From contig NW_026251752.1 in the NCBI RefSeq assembly GCF_025024155.1, positions 1-64,000 of the forward strand: 64,000 nt of DNA, in the 5' to 3' direction. The notes below the pieces were generated by a model. The model made no database searches and had not been told where the DNA came from. It saw only the letters and a list, made by a program, of their open reading frames with translations. This DNA comes from Gamsiella multidivaricata (lineage: Eukaryota > Mortierellomycota > Mortierellomycetes > Mortierellales > Mortierellaceae). The position numbers and the translations under genes were made by a program. Positions 23,353 to 36,566 of the stretch are shown here, in pieces; positions within the stretch are counted from its first letter, which is position 1, and every line of letters begins with the position of its first letter.

Positions 23353-25529
23353 TCGTGTACTACTACTATTATTACTACCACTTACCACCACTACTACCGC
23401 GACTAGTGTTCTTTTTTTTTTCTTTTTCTTTCTTTTTCCTTTTTTTCTTTTTTTTTTTTTCTTTTTCTGAACGTCCTGTCCTTTTTGCGTATGCCTAATC
23501 ATTGTGTCCTGTCATCCTGTAATGTGCCCTTATACTTGTTGTTTGCTGTGTTTTACTTTCTCTTGTACTATTCCATTTGCTCTTTTTTTTTTGTAGATTA
23601 TCCTACTTGCTCTCCCTCACTAATGTGTCCTTTTAAGTCCCCCTTCCCCCTCCCCCCCCCACAAAAAAATGAAAAAAATTGTACCATTATTCAGCTCTCT
23701 CTCTCTCTCTTTATTTTTATTATTTTTTTCTTGCTGTTTTAAAAGTGTAGGGCCCATTTGTTATTATTATTACTATCCATTTTTATTTGCACATCGTTAT
23801 CAAGCTCAAGATATGTAGGACACAAAGAAACACATTGTAGCAAAAATGGACAGAATGAAGCGTTCTCGTTAAAAAAAAAAAAAAAATCTCTTCAAGTTCT
23901 GGGCCACAATGTCATGCATGCATTTGATGCTCTATGATCACGCATGAAAATGAGTTGTACACATATGACAATTGGAGCAAAAAGAAGTAGAAGAAGGAGG
24001 AGGAAGATGAAGAAGGAGGACGAGGAGCACTTTGAGCCGAGGAGAGAGCCATGAAAGGGGAGGGGACAAAGACTATCCCTGGGTTCGCGTGTGTGTGTTC
24101 CGTCCGCCTCTCATGTTCGTCCATCCATGCAAGGACTCTTTTTTTTTAAGACTATTTTTTTTTTTTAAATTAATTATGTAGTGCTTTGGACGGAGGGTGA
24201 AATAAAATCGATTGTCCATTTTATTTTATTTTTCTCTCATCATGTCATATCTTTTTTTTTTGTTCAGGACGCGTGTCCTACGAGTTATTTTTTTATAGAT
24301 AGAAAAATCGGAGGGGAAGATCTGTGCATAGCGACTTTTTTTTTTTGAGAGGGAGAGAGAGAGAGGGAGAAAACGGATAAACGGAATAGGATGTTTTTGG
24401 AAAATCAAAGAGCCGGATGCGGCATGCAATGTACAGTCACCGCACAATTTTTTTTCTGCCATAGAAACATAGAAACAAGCAACTTGTTTGTATACAAATA
24501 TACGTGTATGGAATGAATATGTTGTGTGCATAGTTCAAAACAGTTGGGTATCGTTTCGTTTCGTTTTGGGGTGTCGTGTCGTGTCGTGTCGATACACAGG
24601 AGCCATCGCATGAATTCATGCAGCAGCCAGCACACACACACACACACCCAAAAGAAATAAAAAAGATCTTTGTTTCTTCTTGGTTCTCCTTGGGGGGGGG
24701 AGGTCTCTTTGGCTTTCTGTGTGTAGATTGCACAGAACCAATAAATGTAGTGTGCTATAGGAGAGAGAGGGAGGAAGGAAGGAAGGGAGGGATGACGATC
24801 AAGCTGATCGAGAGACAGCACAGCATTCCGATTCCTTTGGGGTCTCCGTGCTGGCGACCATTGATGGAACTATTGTGGGGGTCTGAATACGAGTGCTGGA
24901 CTGAGACTGAGACTGGGAATGGGACCAGCCCTGGTGCCTGGATTATATTAAAAAAAGTAGCAAAAAAAGTAGCAGTCCCGGAGTCTCGGAGTCTCGTGGT
25001 CTATGTAATAGAACCAATCCTGGGTGGGCTTAGCTGGAGAGATGCACGGATTGGTGGCAAGGTGAGAGAGAGAGAAGGAGGCACGTGAATGCGATGGGAT
25101 GGGATACGCGAGAGGGGTCTTCATGCTCCTTTGCCAACCGCTGGCTGGGAGCGGAGGAGGGCCGAGAACAGGGCGCGTGCAGGAAGAGGGAAGAGGAGGG
25201 AGAGAGCGAGAGAGAGTGAGAGAGAGTGAGAGAGAGGATGTATGGAGTGTGTGGTGTAGGAAGAGGGAGGAGGAGAACGAGAAGGAGAAGGAGGAGGAGG
25301 AGGGAACACACGGACACGAGCTTCGTCCCTTCCTTCTCCACATCCCACTCCCACTCCCACTCCCTCCCTCGATCCCTCCTATTGCCCTCGTCTGCGCTGT
25401 CCCCCATCCCACAAAGACTCCTTTTGACTCTCTTATCTCCATCCTCCTCGCTCACTCACTCACCCACTCGCGCCTCTTCTGCCTCCTCCTCATTCCCCTC
25501 ATTCCCCCCATTCCTTCCCCCATTTCCAA
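23353..25529. other. 2.2-kb intergenic region, simple-sequence rich
   Basis: This region holds the cyclin 3' flank and the promoter of the peroxisomal Lon gene. Contents are T-tracts (23410-23465), (CT)n near 23695-23712, purine tracts (24345-24372, 25070-25310) and pyrimidine tracts just upstream of the Lon ATG. The region 25030-25529 is strand-asymmetric: purine-rich, then pyrimidine-rich. No supported gene is seen. Confidence 0.6.
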
Positions 25530-28500
25530 ATGATCCGCTCCCCTCCCTCCATCCCCATCCCGCGCACCCTGCCCCTGCTCCCTTTGCTCGACAAGGTCCT
25601 CCTCCCCGGCGTCGTCACCCGTCTCCACGTCTCCCGTCGCGACTCGGTCCCGCTCTTTGAAAAAGTCCTGCGCACCTTCGACTCTAAAGAACTCTCCAAA
25701 TGCATCATCGGCGTCTTCCCCGTCCAGTCCTCTGCGCGTCCCACAAAGTCTTTTCCTCCTCCTCCTCCTCCTCCTCCTCCTTCTCCTTCCTCTGCCTCTG
25801 CATTCGGCCACAAGTCAATAAAACCAAACTCGGCCTCAGAGAAGGACAACGACAGCGACAATAGACGCGAAAATGGGTTCGAGGAGGCCCCGATGGTGGT
25901 CGGCAGTAGTGTCGGACAGGTGGTCTCGATGCGTCCGGGGGGACATGGCAGCGGACAGGGTGTGAGCTCGGTGCTGAGTCCGGCGGATATTCATACGACA
26001 GGGTGTGCGGCTCGGTTGGTCCGGCTGGAACGAGTTGTTGGTGGATTCACCGTGGTGCTTGAAGGTAAAGAGGGGTTGAAAATGTTGAAAATTCAAAAAT
26101 GAGGAGCCAGGGGGGAAGAGAGGAACATGCGCATGCGCGTGAAGATGCATGAAGAAACTCTCTTCCTTTTGGATTTTTTTGGTCCTGCAAAAAGTCCAGC
26201 ACCTTTACTAACCTCCATCTTCCAATAATTAACGACATGGGGGGTTTCTCTTTTCTCTACCTTCTAGGCATTGTACGTCTACGACTGAACAAGATCATCA
26301 GTCAAGCGCCCTTCTTTGAGGCGGACGTGACACCACTCCCGGACAAGGCCGTTAACAAACACGACCAAGAACTCCAAGATCAGATCGTGATTTTGAAATC
26401 GACCTCAAAGGAATTTGTATCCCTGCTGCAGACCCTGAAACTGCCAGCACCGGTCCTGACGCAATTACAAAGGTTTCTGGAGAACGTGGCGGCGATCCCG
26501 GGCCAGGTCGTGGATCTGTTGATGAGTACGATCGAGTGCACGTTCGAGGAGAAGCGGGTGATCCTCGATGCTGTGGAACTGAAGGAACGCATCCCCAAGG
26601 CCGTCGAATTGTTGACCAGGCAGATTCATGTAAATATACGTCTCAAACTTTGTGAAGAGAGGAGGACGTTTGTGGTAGATACGATGTTATTCTACAGAAC
26701 TAACCACCCATCTTTTTTCAACGTTTATATATATATATATTTTTTTTGGCGCGCTAGGTCTTGAAGATTTCACAAAAGGTGCATGACAACGTTGAGGGGA
26801 AACTGAACAAGAAGCAACGCGAGTTCTATCTCCGTCAACAGATGGCTGCGATCAAGGAAGAACTCGGCGAGAAGGACGTGGGCGAGGAGGACGAGATGAC
26901 CCTGATCGAGAACCGACTCAATGCCGCGAATTTGCCGGCGGACGTCCAAAAGGCCGCAGACAGGGAGCTGAAGAGACTGAAGAAGATGCAGCCGGCCTCG
27001 TCGGAATACTCGGTCATTAGGAATTACCTGGACTGGTTGGGCGACCTGCCCTGGTCAAGGTCAAGCGAGGACATTTTGGAGGTCGAGAGGGCGAGGACTC
27101 AGCTGGACGATGACCACTATGGGCTGGAGAAGGTCAAGCGGAGGATCCTTGAGTACTTGGCCGTGACAAAATTGCAGCGGATTAAGGGAGATGTCAAGGG
27201 TCCGATCCTGTGTCTCGTTGGACCGCCTGGTGTACGTTACATGAGCGCGATTGTGCTGCTGTCTACACGCATTCATGTTGTGGGAGGGAACACTGACTAA
27301 CTAGAAACGAATCGTTTTTTTCTTTTTTCTTTTTTTTTTCATGTTGGCGCAATAATAGGTGGGCAAGACGTCCTTGGGAAGATCGATCGCCACGGCCATG
27401 GGAAGGAAATTCCACCGGATTTCGTTAGGCGGTGTATGGGACGAGTCCGAGATTCGTGGGCATCGTCGGACATATGTGGGAGCCTTGCCGGGTCTTATTA
27501 TCCATGGGCTGAAGAAATGTGAGGTCAACAACCCAGTGTTCCTACTTGGTAAGTGAATGATGCCAAGGCACCTTTTTTTTTTTTTTTTTTTCCGTTTAAT
27601 GTCTAACGAGACCATTACATCTGTTTTTGGAATGGAATAAAAAGACGAAATCGACAAGGTCGGCTCAAGAGGACACCATGGCGATCCCTCCGCAGCCTTC
27701 CTCGAAGTCCTCGACCCCGAACAGAACAATACCTTTGTACGTACCGGTCGTATTTCAAACTGGCAGCGCATTTTTTTTTATTTTCACCATACTAAAAAAA
27801 AAAGATTGGGCGACTTGCTTGTTTTATTTTTTGCTTTCATTCGTAGACGGACCACTACTTGAATGTACCGTTTGATCTCTCAAAGGTCCTGTTCATCGCG
27901 ACTGCGAACTCTGTGGAGACCATCCCTGGGCCACTGCTCGACCGGATGGAGCTCATCACCCTCCCTGGATACACCTACGCCGAGAAACTGGCCATCGCCA
28001 CCAATCACCTGCTGCCGAAACAGATCCGGTTGCATGGCTTGACCGAGGACGACGTGAAGGTCACGGAATCGGCTTTGCTCAAGGTCGCGACCGGGTACAC
28101 GCGCGAGAGCGGGGTTCGACAGCTGGAACGGGAGGTCGGATCCCTGGTCAGGGCCAAGGCTGTGGAGTATGCAGAAGCTCAGGAACGGAAACTGTCGAAC
28201 GTTGTTTCTTTTCCTTCTTCTTCTTCTTCATCGTCATCGTCACCGTCATCAACAACAGCAATAGCAACAAGGACGGGCGCAGAGTACCAGCCGCTGGTCA
28301 CGGTCGCAGACGTGGAAGAGATTCTCGGACAGGAGAAATATGTCAATGAGGTCACGGAGCGTATGCCGACTCCGGGCGTGGTGACCGGGATGGCCTATAA
28401 TGGTGTCGGAGGCGGGATCTTGTTCATCGAAGTGTCTCAGATGCCTGGAAAGGGACGATTGCAGCTGACGGGAAGTTTGGGCGATGTGATCAAAGAAAGT

Positions 28501-29114
28501 GCTCAGATTGCGTTGAGCTGGGTCAAGACCCATGGGTACGACATTGGCCTGACATTGAGTCGAGGTCAGAACATTATGGAGAAAGTTGATGTCCATATCC
28601 ATATGCCCGATGGAGGCACTCCCAAGGTACGAAGAAGGAGCATTTTATACACAATCGCAAGGAGAGCGATATCGATTGGATGTGTCCTTTTTTTTATTTG
28701 TGAAAATGACATTTGATACTCACATTATTCTTTTTTTTTTTTGTTTCTTGCTGATAGGACGGGCCTTCCGCAGGTATCGCCATGGTGTGTGGGCTAGTAT
28801 CGATGTTCTCGAACCAGACCGTCCCAGCGACGACGGCGATGACGGGCGAGTTCACGCTGCGGGGGCTCGTGATGCCTGTAGGCGGGATCAAAGAAAAGGT
28901 GATTGCGGCCCACCGTGCGGGCGTACGCAAGATCATTATGCCGCTCAGGAACCAGAAGGACGTGACCTCGGATGTGCCCGTCAATGTACGGGAGGAAATC
29001 GAATTTGTCTACGCCTCCACGATCTGGGAGGTTTTGAGGGAGGCCTTTGAGGGGCGGATCGTTGCTAGAGCCGGTACTCCGGTCGCGAACGGTGCTTTGG
29101 ATAGCAGAATGTAA
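25530..29114 (+). CDS. Peroxisomal Lon protease (LONP2/Pln type), PTS1 SRM
   Basis: ATP-dependent protease of the peroxisome matrix. Seven exons: 25530-26064, 26268-26629, 26758-27231, 27359-27548, 27645-27736, 27847-28626, 28758-29114, giving 929 aa. The N-terminal Lon domain starts [18 protein letters not shown] and has a poly-Pro insert near residue 78. AAA+ Walker A is GPPGVGKTS (about 454), split by intron 3 exactly as intron 2 splits it in the mitochondrial paralogue, one base apart. Walker B lies in NNPVFLLDEIDK. The catalytic dyad is Ser815 (DGPSAG) and Lys858 (GGIKEK), spaced 43 residues. A Ser tract ([10 protein letters not shown]) sits between the AAA+ and protease parts. The protein ends SRM, which fits the PTS1 rule [SAC][KRH][LM], and has no presequence. 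It is distinct from the 5'-partial mitochondrial Lon in this window. Confidence 0.95.
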
Positions 29115-29283
29115 AATACGATCCATTTTTTTTTCATTTTTTCATTTTTTCATTTTATTGTATAGTCTATTAGTATTTATTAGTACACATTTTCATTGTT
29201 CCTGTGGATATTTTACATTTGCGTGCGTAGTAAAAATGACTTGATTCAAAAAAGATATTTGTAAAAGGTTTGTGTAAAGCGGA

Positions 29284-32200
29284 TCAAACGTTGCCGCTCT
29301 GGCTGGCCAGGCTGAAAAAGATCCCGTCCTTCTTCTGCAACAACGTCTGTGGAGAATCAAATTCGGCCACACGGCCCTTCTCGAGCACCAAGATCCGATC
29401 GCTGTCCATGATCGTGTTGATCCTGTGCGCGATCGTCAGAACGGTACAGCCGACAAACTCCCGTCGCAAGGCTCGTTGGATCGCATTGTCGGTCTCGATA
29501 TCGATCGCGGCCGTGGCTTCGTCCAGACAAAGCACCCGCGTGTTCTTGGCGAGCATGGCCCTCGCCAGAGACATCAGCTGCCTTTGACCCAACGACATGT
29601 TCTCGCCTCCGTTCTCGATCTTCGCAGAGAGTCCCTCGGCCAGGGTCAGGATGTAGGGCTTGAGCGAGGCGGATTCGAGTGCTGCCCAGAGCTCGGCGTC
29701 GGTATGGTTCTGGAACGGGTCCAAATTCTCGCGAATCGAGGCTCCGAACAGGAAGGGCTCCTGTGGGATGATCGTCAGATGCGACCGTAACTCGTGGAGG
29801 CCCAGGGTCGAGATATCGATCCCGTCAATGTTGATCGACCCCTCCGCTGCCTCGATAAGACGGAACAGCGCCAGGGTCACACTGGACTTTCCGGCACCCG
29901 TGCGACCGACAATCCCGACGCGCTCACCGCCCTTGATAGTAAGGTCGATCTCCCGGAGGACGAGATCCAGACCTTCACGGTACCGGGTGCTGTAGTTCTT
30001 GAAGCTGATCTCGCCGCGCTGGGGCCAGGCCTCGTCCGTTTTGGAATCGGGGATGAAATCGCGAGCCTCTGAGGGGAGCCGGGCGTACTCGCGCACACGT
30101 TCGACCGAGACGATCGAGGCCTCGAGCTGGCACGCCGTGCTGAGGATACGGCTCATGATCACCGTCAGCACTCCGATCTGCGAGAGAACGATCGAGAAGA
30201 ACCCCGAATTGACCGAATTGCGCTGGACGATCGCCAAGAGCGCCACGAGCGTCAGCACCAAGACGCTCATAAAGTCCAACATGATCTGGAGCCACCTGGC
30301 CGTCGCGTTCGTCAGATAGCTGGTCTGCTGTGATCGGTCCAACAAGGTCGTCGCATGGATCGCAAACCGGTCCGCGTCGTGGAAGGCCCGGATGGTGACG
30401 AGGCCCGCCAGGGTCTCTCCGAAATGGGCGTACATTGGCGAGTGCGCTGCAGAATCCAGACGCTTGAGTTCCCGGGACGAGACCAAGAAGAAGCCGCCGA
30501 GCCAGTAATATCCAACGCCAAGGGGGATCATGATGATCGCAAAGTACGGGGTCGCGATGATACAGTACACAAAGATATTGATCGCCATGAAGGCAATAAA
30601 CAACAAATTCAGGAATTGCAGAGGCAGATCAATGTCCACAGCCTGGATGTCCTTTGCAAATCGGTTGATGATCTTGCCCGAGGACGTGATGTCGAAGAAA
30701 CTCATCGGCGACCGCATCAGAGGACCTAACATCGCCATGTGCAGCTTCTTGGAGGCCTTTCGCGCCATAAAGACCATCGAGATCGTGATCGTGAACGCCA
30801 AAGCCAGAGCCGAGGAGAGGATCCACGCAAAGTAAGTGAGGATCCACCACTGATCGGAGTGTGGGGGCGGTGTGCCCGTCACCTGAGCGTACTTATTCTC
30901 GTTTCCCCAGTTCTGCAGCCAGATCTGGGTGTACATGTTGATCACCAGGAAGGCGACTGCCACAACGAGGAAGACCACCAAACCAGAGATGCCCAGGGTC
31001 GAGAGATAGAACTTGTAAACAGTCCAACCGACCTTGCCCTCGCCCAGGATCTCCTCGTCCACCTCGTCCTTGACGTCGACATCAAAATCTTCCTCATTGA
31101 CTTTGGATGATTTGGCGCGTCTAAAGGTCGGTCGCTTGACGGGACCTTCAGGTCTCTCCACAGGATCCTCGGAATTTCCGGTAACGGCATCGATGAAGGC
31201 CTCGTCGCCCGAGTCGCTCGCGGTGGATCCCTCACTACCCTCTGCGTTATTCTCAAGAGTCTCCTCAGTCTCCTCGGCCCTCTTGGACGCAACGATCTTG
31301 CTCTCCTGGATCAGACGGAACAAATCGCCTTCCTTGTCCTTGATAAGGTCGCCATAATGACCATCCTGAGAGATTCTGCCTTGCTTGATGACAACGATCT
31401 GATCGACCTCCTTCAGATGGTTGACGCCGTTGGTGACGAGGATCCGGGTCTTGGTCGCGAGGATCGAGGTCATGGCGTGCTCAAAGATGTGCTGGTCGAC
31501 GTGGGCATCGACGGCCGAGAGTGGGTCGTCGAAGATGTAGACATCAGCGTCCGCATACACGGCGCGAGCGATCGAGATACGCTGCTTCTGACCCCCAGAC
31601 AGGTTAATACCCTATACCGATGACAATGGCCATGACAATGACGATGATGATAAAAGAAATATACATACATGAGTGAATAACAATAACGAGTAGGGAAAAA
31701 AAAATGAAGTCAATGTACAACATAGGATGAGAATACTGTACCTTTTCTCCAATGATGGTCTTATCACCATTCACAAGCATCTTGAAGTCGGGCACCAGAG
31801 CACAGGCCCGGACCGTGTTCAGGTACCGTTCCTTGTCATAGGGACGTCCAAACAGGATGTTGTTACGGACCGTGTCGTTCAAGATCCACGCAGACTGGGA
31901 CACATACGCCAGAGATCCATAGGACCGAACCGTGCCCGAGTACCTGTGCATCTCTCCCAGGAGCGCGCCCACGAGCGAGGATTTGCCCTCGCCCACGCGA
32001 CCCACGACTGCGATCAGGGAGCCACGCTTGATCTTGAGGTTGACATCGTACAGGACTGGTCCCATACTATCGCGCATGTTCTCCGATGTCGGGGTCGGCG
32101 TCCGGTCCTTCTCGTTCTCCTCGTCCTTCCCGCCCAAAGTCCCAAGGGATTCTGCAGTGAGCCTCTCGTCCTTGAAAGTTTCATCCTCCTCCTTCTCCTT

Positions 32201-34606
32201 CTTTTCCTCCTTCTGGGCCTTTTTACCCTTCTTGGCCGCGTCGGCATCCGTTTTAGCCTTTTGCGCGGCCTCCTTCTCGCTCTTCTCGATCGAAGACTGG
32301 ATTGCCTCAGGCGTGTACCATCCAAAGGTACCGTTCGAGATCTCATAGGCTAATTCTGAGTCGGCTGGACTCAACTCGCGCAAGACGTTGTCCTCATCGA
32401 CCTCCTCCGAATTGAAAAAGTCCCGGAGTCGGTTGTATGCGACCTTGCCGCTGACAATGGTCGAGATGGACGAACTGATCGACCCGACGGGATCCTCCAA
32501 CATGTTGATCAAGGTGATGGTCGTGAAGATCCGACGGATGTCCAGGGGCGCCTCGGGCGTGGCCATACCCGAATAAACAGCCAAGGTCGCGAAGATCGAA
32601 AAGGCCGCGATCGAGTTCAGGAAGACGGACGCGATACAGATCCAACTATAGAACTCGCGTAATTTGTTCAGCTGCTCCAGACGGACCTTGGAAATGTTCT
32701 TTTCGAAATAGGTCTCCCACGCATACAGTTTGATGGACTTGATATAGTTGACCAGCTCCGAGAGCAACTTCATGCGGTGATCCGACCGCTCCATCATCGC
32801 CTTCTGACTCTTTCCGATCAGGGGCGAGAGAACACCGACGATGAAAAGGATAGCGAGGACGACGCCCACGCTAGCAAAGATCGCGTACCGGACCTGGGCC
32901 CATAACTGGGCGATGGTAATGATGATCTCGAGAATCGCGCTCCAGCTGAGATGGATGACCTGGAAGAACGCAACAACCTTGTCGACATCCGTGCTCATGT
33001 GGTTGACGATCGAGCCCATGCCCTCCTGTTTATTGGTCGAGCTCAGACGCAGCGATTTGCGGTAGATCAAATTGACGAGCACACCTCGGGCTCGGAGACT
33101 GGAGTTGTAACAGATGTTCTGGAACTGGTTGTCAAAGATGGTCGAGAGGGTAGCGCTCGTAAAGACGGCGATCAACAGCCCGAATCCGACCCAGGGCACC
33201 TCGGGGACGATCCCTCCCAACTTGGCATTCGCTGAGTAACTATCGACGAACGAGATCAATTGCGAGAACAGGACAGGACGGACATACAACGCGGCGATGT
33301 ACAGGATTCGAGGGACCGCGGCTGTCACGAAGCTATATCCGACAGTGTGGAGCACGACACCAAGGAGATTCATATGGCCCTTCTTGAGCTTGGGGTCCTT
33401 TACTGTGCTACCAACAGCCTCTTCGTCCTTGACCTTCTGCAGCCTAATCGCCTCATCCGCATCCATCTTGGCCTTTGTGGTCAGGTAGAGTGGGTAGCTC
33501 AGCAGCTTGGGGTGGACGCTCCAGAGATCATCCATGCGCAGGGCCTTCTTCTTGCCTAGGTTGAGCAATGGCAGTAACCAAAAGAAGGTGATCCTCGTAA
33601 AGAAGTTGGCTCGGGGTTCAGGCGAGGGTTTGCTCTGAGGTACGACGACGACATTGGATCGAATGAGCGAGCTGCGGTTGGACTTAGGGATGTTCTCGAG
33701 GATGAAGATTAAAAAGGAGACGATCGTGAAGAGAAGCCTGAGGAGCGGGATCGGGGCCGACAGACCGTCGGGTGACTCCTGAGTCCAGGAGCGTGTTGGG
33801 AAGATGGAGATCAGGGCAGTAAAGAGCCAGAAATTGAGGAGGCCAGAAGAGGGATTGGCCATGTTGAAGTACTCATACCAGTGCAAAACCACTGCACCGA
33901 TCTGTGTAACGTTTTTTTTTTTTTTTTTTTTTTTTTTATAAGGGAGACAAACGCAGCCAGTTAGCTTCCTTTCGAGCTGACAATCATCGTCTTGAGATCG
34001 CTCTCCTCTTTGAAGGGTATGCAACAGCGGGGTAGAACCAGCCTTGGATCCCACAGGGTCTTGAGGGATAGAAGAGCAAGGAATGACAGATACGAAAAAA
34101 GACAGTGCAAACATACCAAGGCGATCAGATATACGATGACGCTCAGTAGACTGGATGAGACATAATTATCTTCGGAGACGATCTTGATCAAGAGCCCCAG
34201 CTGGATGGCGAACGCTGCCACCACGAGAAGCATCTTGATGTAAAAGATAGCGTTTGGCTTGACACCATCTAGTCGTCCCTTCCCGAGGACCTTGTGTAAC
34301 CGTGGCGAGAGAAAGATAAGAAGACATGCGCTAGGAACAAGTGTGAGCGCACTTTTTTTTTTTTTTTTAATGTCGAGGAAGGGGGGGAAGGGGGGAAGGA
34401 GGGGGAAGAGAAGGAAGTACAGACGATTAGATGGCGACGCGCTTATAAAAAATAATTGCGACTCCAGGGGAGCGCATCACAAGCGGCCATGTTTCATATT
34501 ATTCTTGGTAGTGGCTGCGACGGTACCTGTCCTGGAAGCACTGCGTAAAGTCCATGGCGCGTCTTTGGCTGAAGACGGCCCATCCCTCGGTGTCGCAAAA
34601 AGTCAT
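29284..34606 (-). CDS. Full-length ABCC/MRP-type ABC transporter
   Basis: ATP-driven exporter of the multidrug-resistance-associated family (MRP1/Ycf1 type), usually moving glutathione conjugates at the vacuole or plasma membrane. Four exons: 34606-34527, 34351-34117, 33901-31742, 31611-29284, 1600 aa. The short first exon encodes MTFCDTEGW...DFTQCFQD and leads into an N-terminal TMD0, as in long MRPs. NBD1 has Walker A GRVGEGKSSL (about 740), signature LSGGQKQR (about 829) and FDDPLSAVDAH. A Lys/Glu linker precedes NBD1's conserved part. NBD2 has Walker A GRTGAGKSSV (about 1394), signature MSLGQRQL (about 1500) and CLDEATAAID. Intron 2 contains a long A tract on the coding strand. Stop codon at 29284, 169 bp from the convergent peroxisomal Lon stop. 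The substrate cannot be inferred. Confidence 0.95.
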
Positions 34607-36566
34607 CCTTGGATGAAGCGGATGGTTTGAGTTAGGAGCTAATGCAGGGGGGACAGATGTTGTCCAGAACTAGTGGTGACAACTACAATGGTCGCAAGCA
34701 GCAGCAGCAGCAGATGCGACAACAGTAGTTACTAAAGGTATTAAAGGTATTAAAAGTATTAAAGGTATTAAAGGACAAGGTATGGAGCTGTGTTATTTTG
34801 AGGCAAAAACATAACCCAAAAAATAGCCAGCAAGGGCCCTCTTCTCTTTATACTCAACAGTGGATTGACCGCAGCCTGCCTGGGGGGATGCAATCCTATC
34901 CAAATAAGGCATGCAGCCAGTAGACTATGTCGTTTCTTTGCCAAGGATGAGCTGAGAGCGCCGTCCGCCCTCGCCCATCGCCCATCGCCCGTCGGCTTTA
35001 TTATCCGGATGGGAAAAAAAGCCAAACTTTATTGGGCACAATCCAATTCATACGTTCCCTTATATGATGTTGTGTTCGCAGTGATGCTTAAATTGTATCG
35101 TTCGCCCATTCTTGGCATGTGGACAGCACCGTCCCCGGACGTTGGAGCTCTGGAGCTCTAACCTTTCTCATGAAGGAATCAGACTCTCATATTTAGGGAC
35201 ACTCTTCTTCTTGGGAAAAGTATGAGTCTGTTCAGGCGAGCTTTCTTTCCTTTCTCGGGCTCCTCGACAATATAACAAACAATATACCGATCTGCGCCCA
35301 CATCCAAGAAGTAGAAAAAAAAAAATTCCAAATTCGGATGCGTCTTCTCTTCTTCTTTGTACCTTGTTTGCCAGGCAGTAAATGGGAAAAGAAATTCAAG
35401 ATCTTCATGAAGGGTCCATGACCACGAAAACACGCCCGTGTCTTCTCTACTATGTCTATAGACCAGCTGCTCTGCAGATGGACATGCCGAGGAACATGTG
35501 CCTCTTTTGTATTTGCCCTGTTCTAATTTCTATGTACTCAACATGCGCGGTTAAGGTTCCGTCTGTGCAGGAGACTCGGAACGAAAAAATGATCCCAAGA
35601 GAACTTTTTTTTGAGCCCTGCCAAGACGGCCCACGGGCCTCATTTGCAAGGGAAAAGATATGTGAATGTTACTGGTTGCTAGCAAATAGAGCCGTGTCGT
35701 TCCAGAACGCGACAGAATGGTCTAAGTCCTTGCATTCCCTCCCAAAAAAAAAAAAAAAAAAAAAAAAAAACGTCATAGACAACGACGCGTACATGAGAAC
35801 CCTTTAAATCGGCGCACTGAGAGTCGATTTTTTGGCAAGGGCAAGATGCCCCAATATGGATGGAAGACATGGCACATAATCCACTGCTCCGCATATTTTG
35901 TGGACCATGGATGACAGGGACTTCGCGGCAAAGCGTATCGCGTCTCGCAGAGCTGTTCTTCGTCATTTACGCGACAAGATATTCGCACGGAGGAGTAGCA
36001 AAGGTCCCAGACGCTCTACCATGGATGCGGCGTCCAAGGTAGAACAGAGGGAGTTTCTCTGCAGCATGGGGATACATGTGCACTTTGCGTGCGTTACACT
36101 GTGAGAGTGCCGCAACGTCCACGGAACCGATGTACGCTGGGGAAAGTGAGACAGCACCGTCATAGTATTCGTAGCCGACCGAATGAACTGCCTCGAAATC
36201 GCTGCACAAAACAGGCCTGGCGCCCTTATTCAAAAACCTGGCCCCTCATCACGAACATACCTGCCAGTTCTTTTCTCGCTTTCTCTCTTTCTCTCTCTTC
36301 GGGGGGTCATCATTTCTTCATTGACCTCCACCGTTCCTTTTCTTTACAACCACTCTCCCCCCCGTTCATTTCCCTCTATCGACATGTACATATCTCGTTC
36401 TTTTTTCTAGCGTCCGCATATCTGATCAACACTACCTCCCCTACTTTTTGTGCCTCACACATCCCTACTACCCAAGTGAGTCTTCACAACCGAGAAGAAC
36501 ACAACAGAAAGCAAACGTTCATACTTTTTCACAACTGCAAAAAAGATAAAAAAAAACAACCCCGAA
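34607..36566. other. 2-kb divergent intergenic region
   Basis: This region separates the divergent starts of the ABCC gene and the small secreted-protein gene. It contains a 9-bp repeat block (34732-34775), a 29-nt A tract near 35742-35770 and a CT-rich promoter for the plus-strand gene (36270-36420). Open frames here lack any family resemblance. Confidence 0.6.
34732..34775. repeat. 9-bp tandem repeat (TTAAAGGTA)
   Basis: Four to five imperfect TTAAAGGTA units lie about 130 bp upstream of the ABCC start codon. A short CAG run (34700-34712) lies beside them. Confidence 0.75.

Noticed and set aside
35382..35807. 141-codon plus-strand frame
   Set aside because: It ends in a Lys run from an A tract and shows no domain or splice support.
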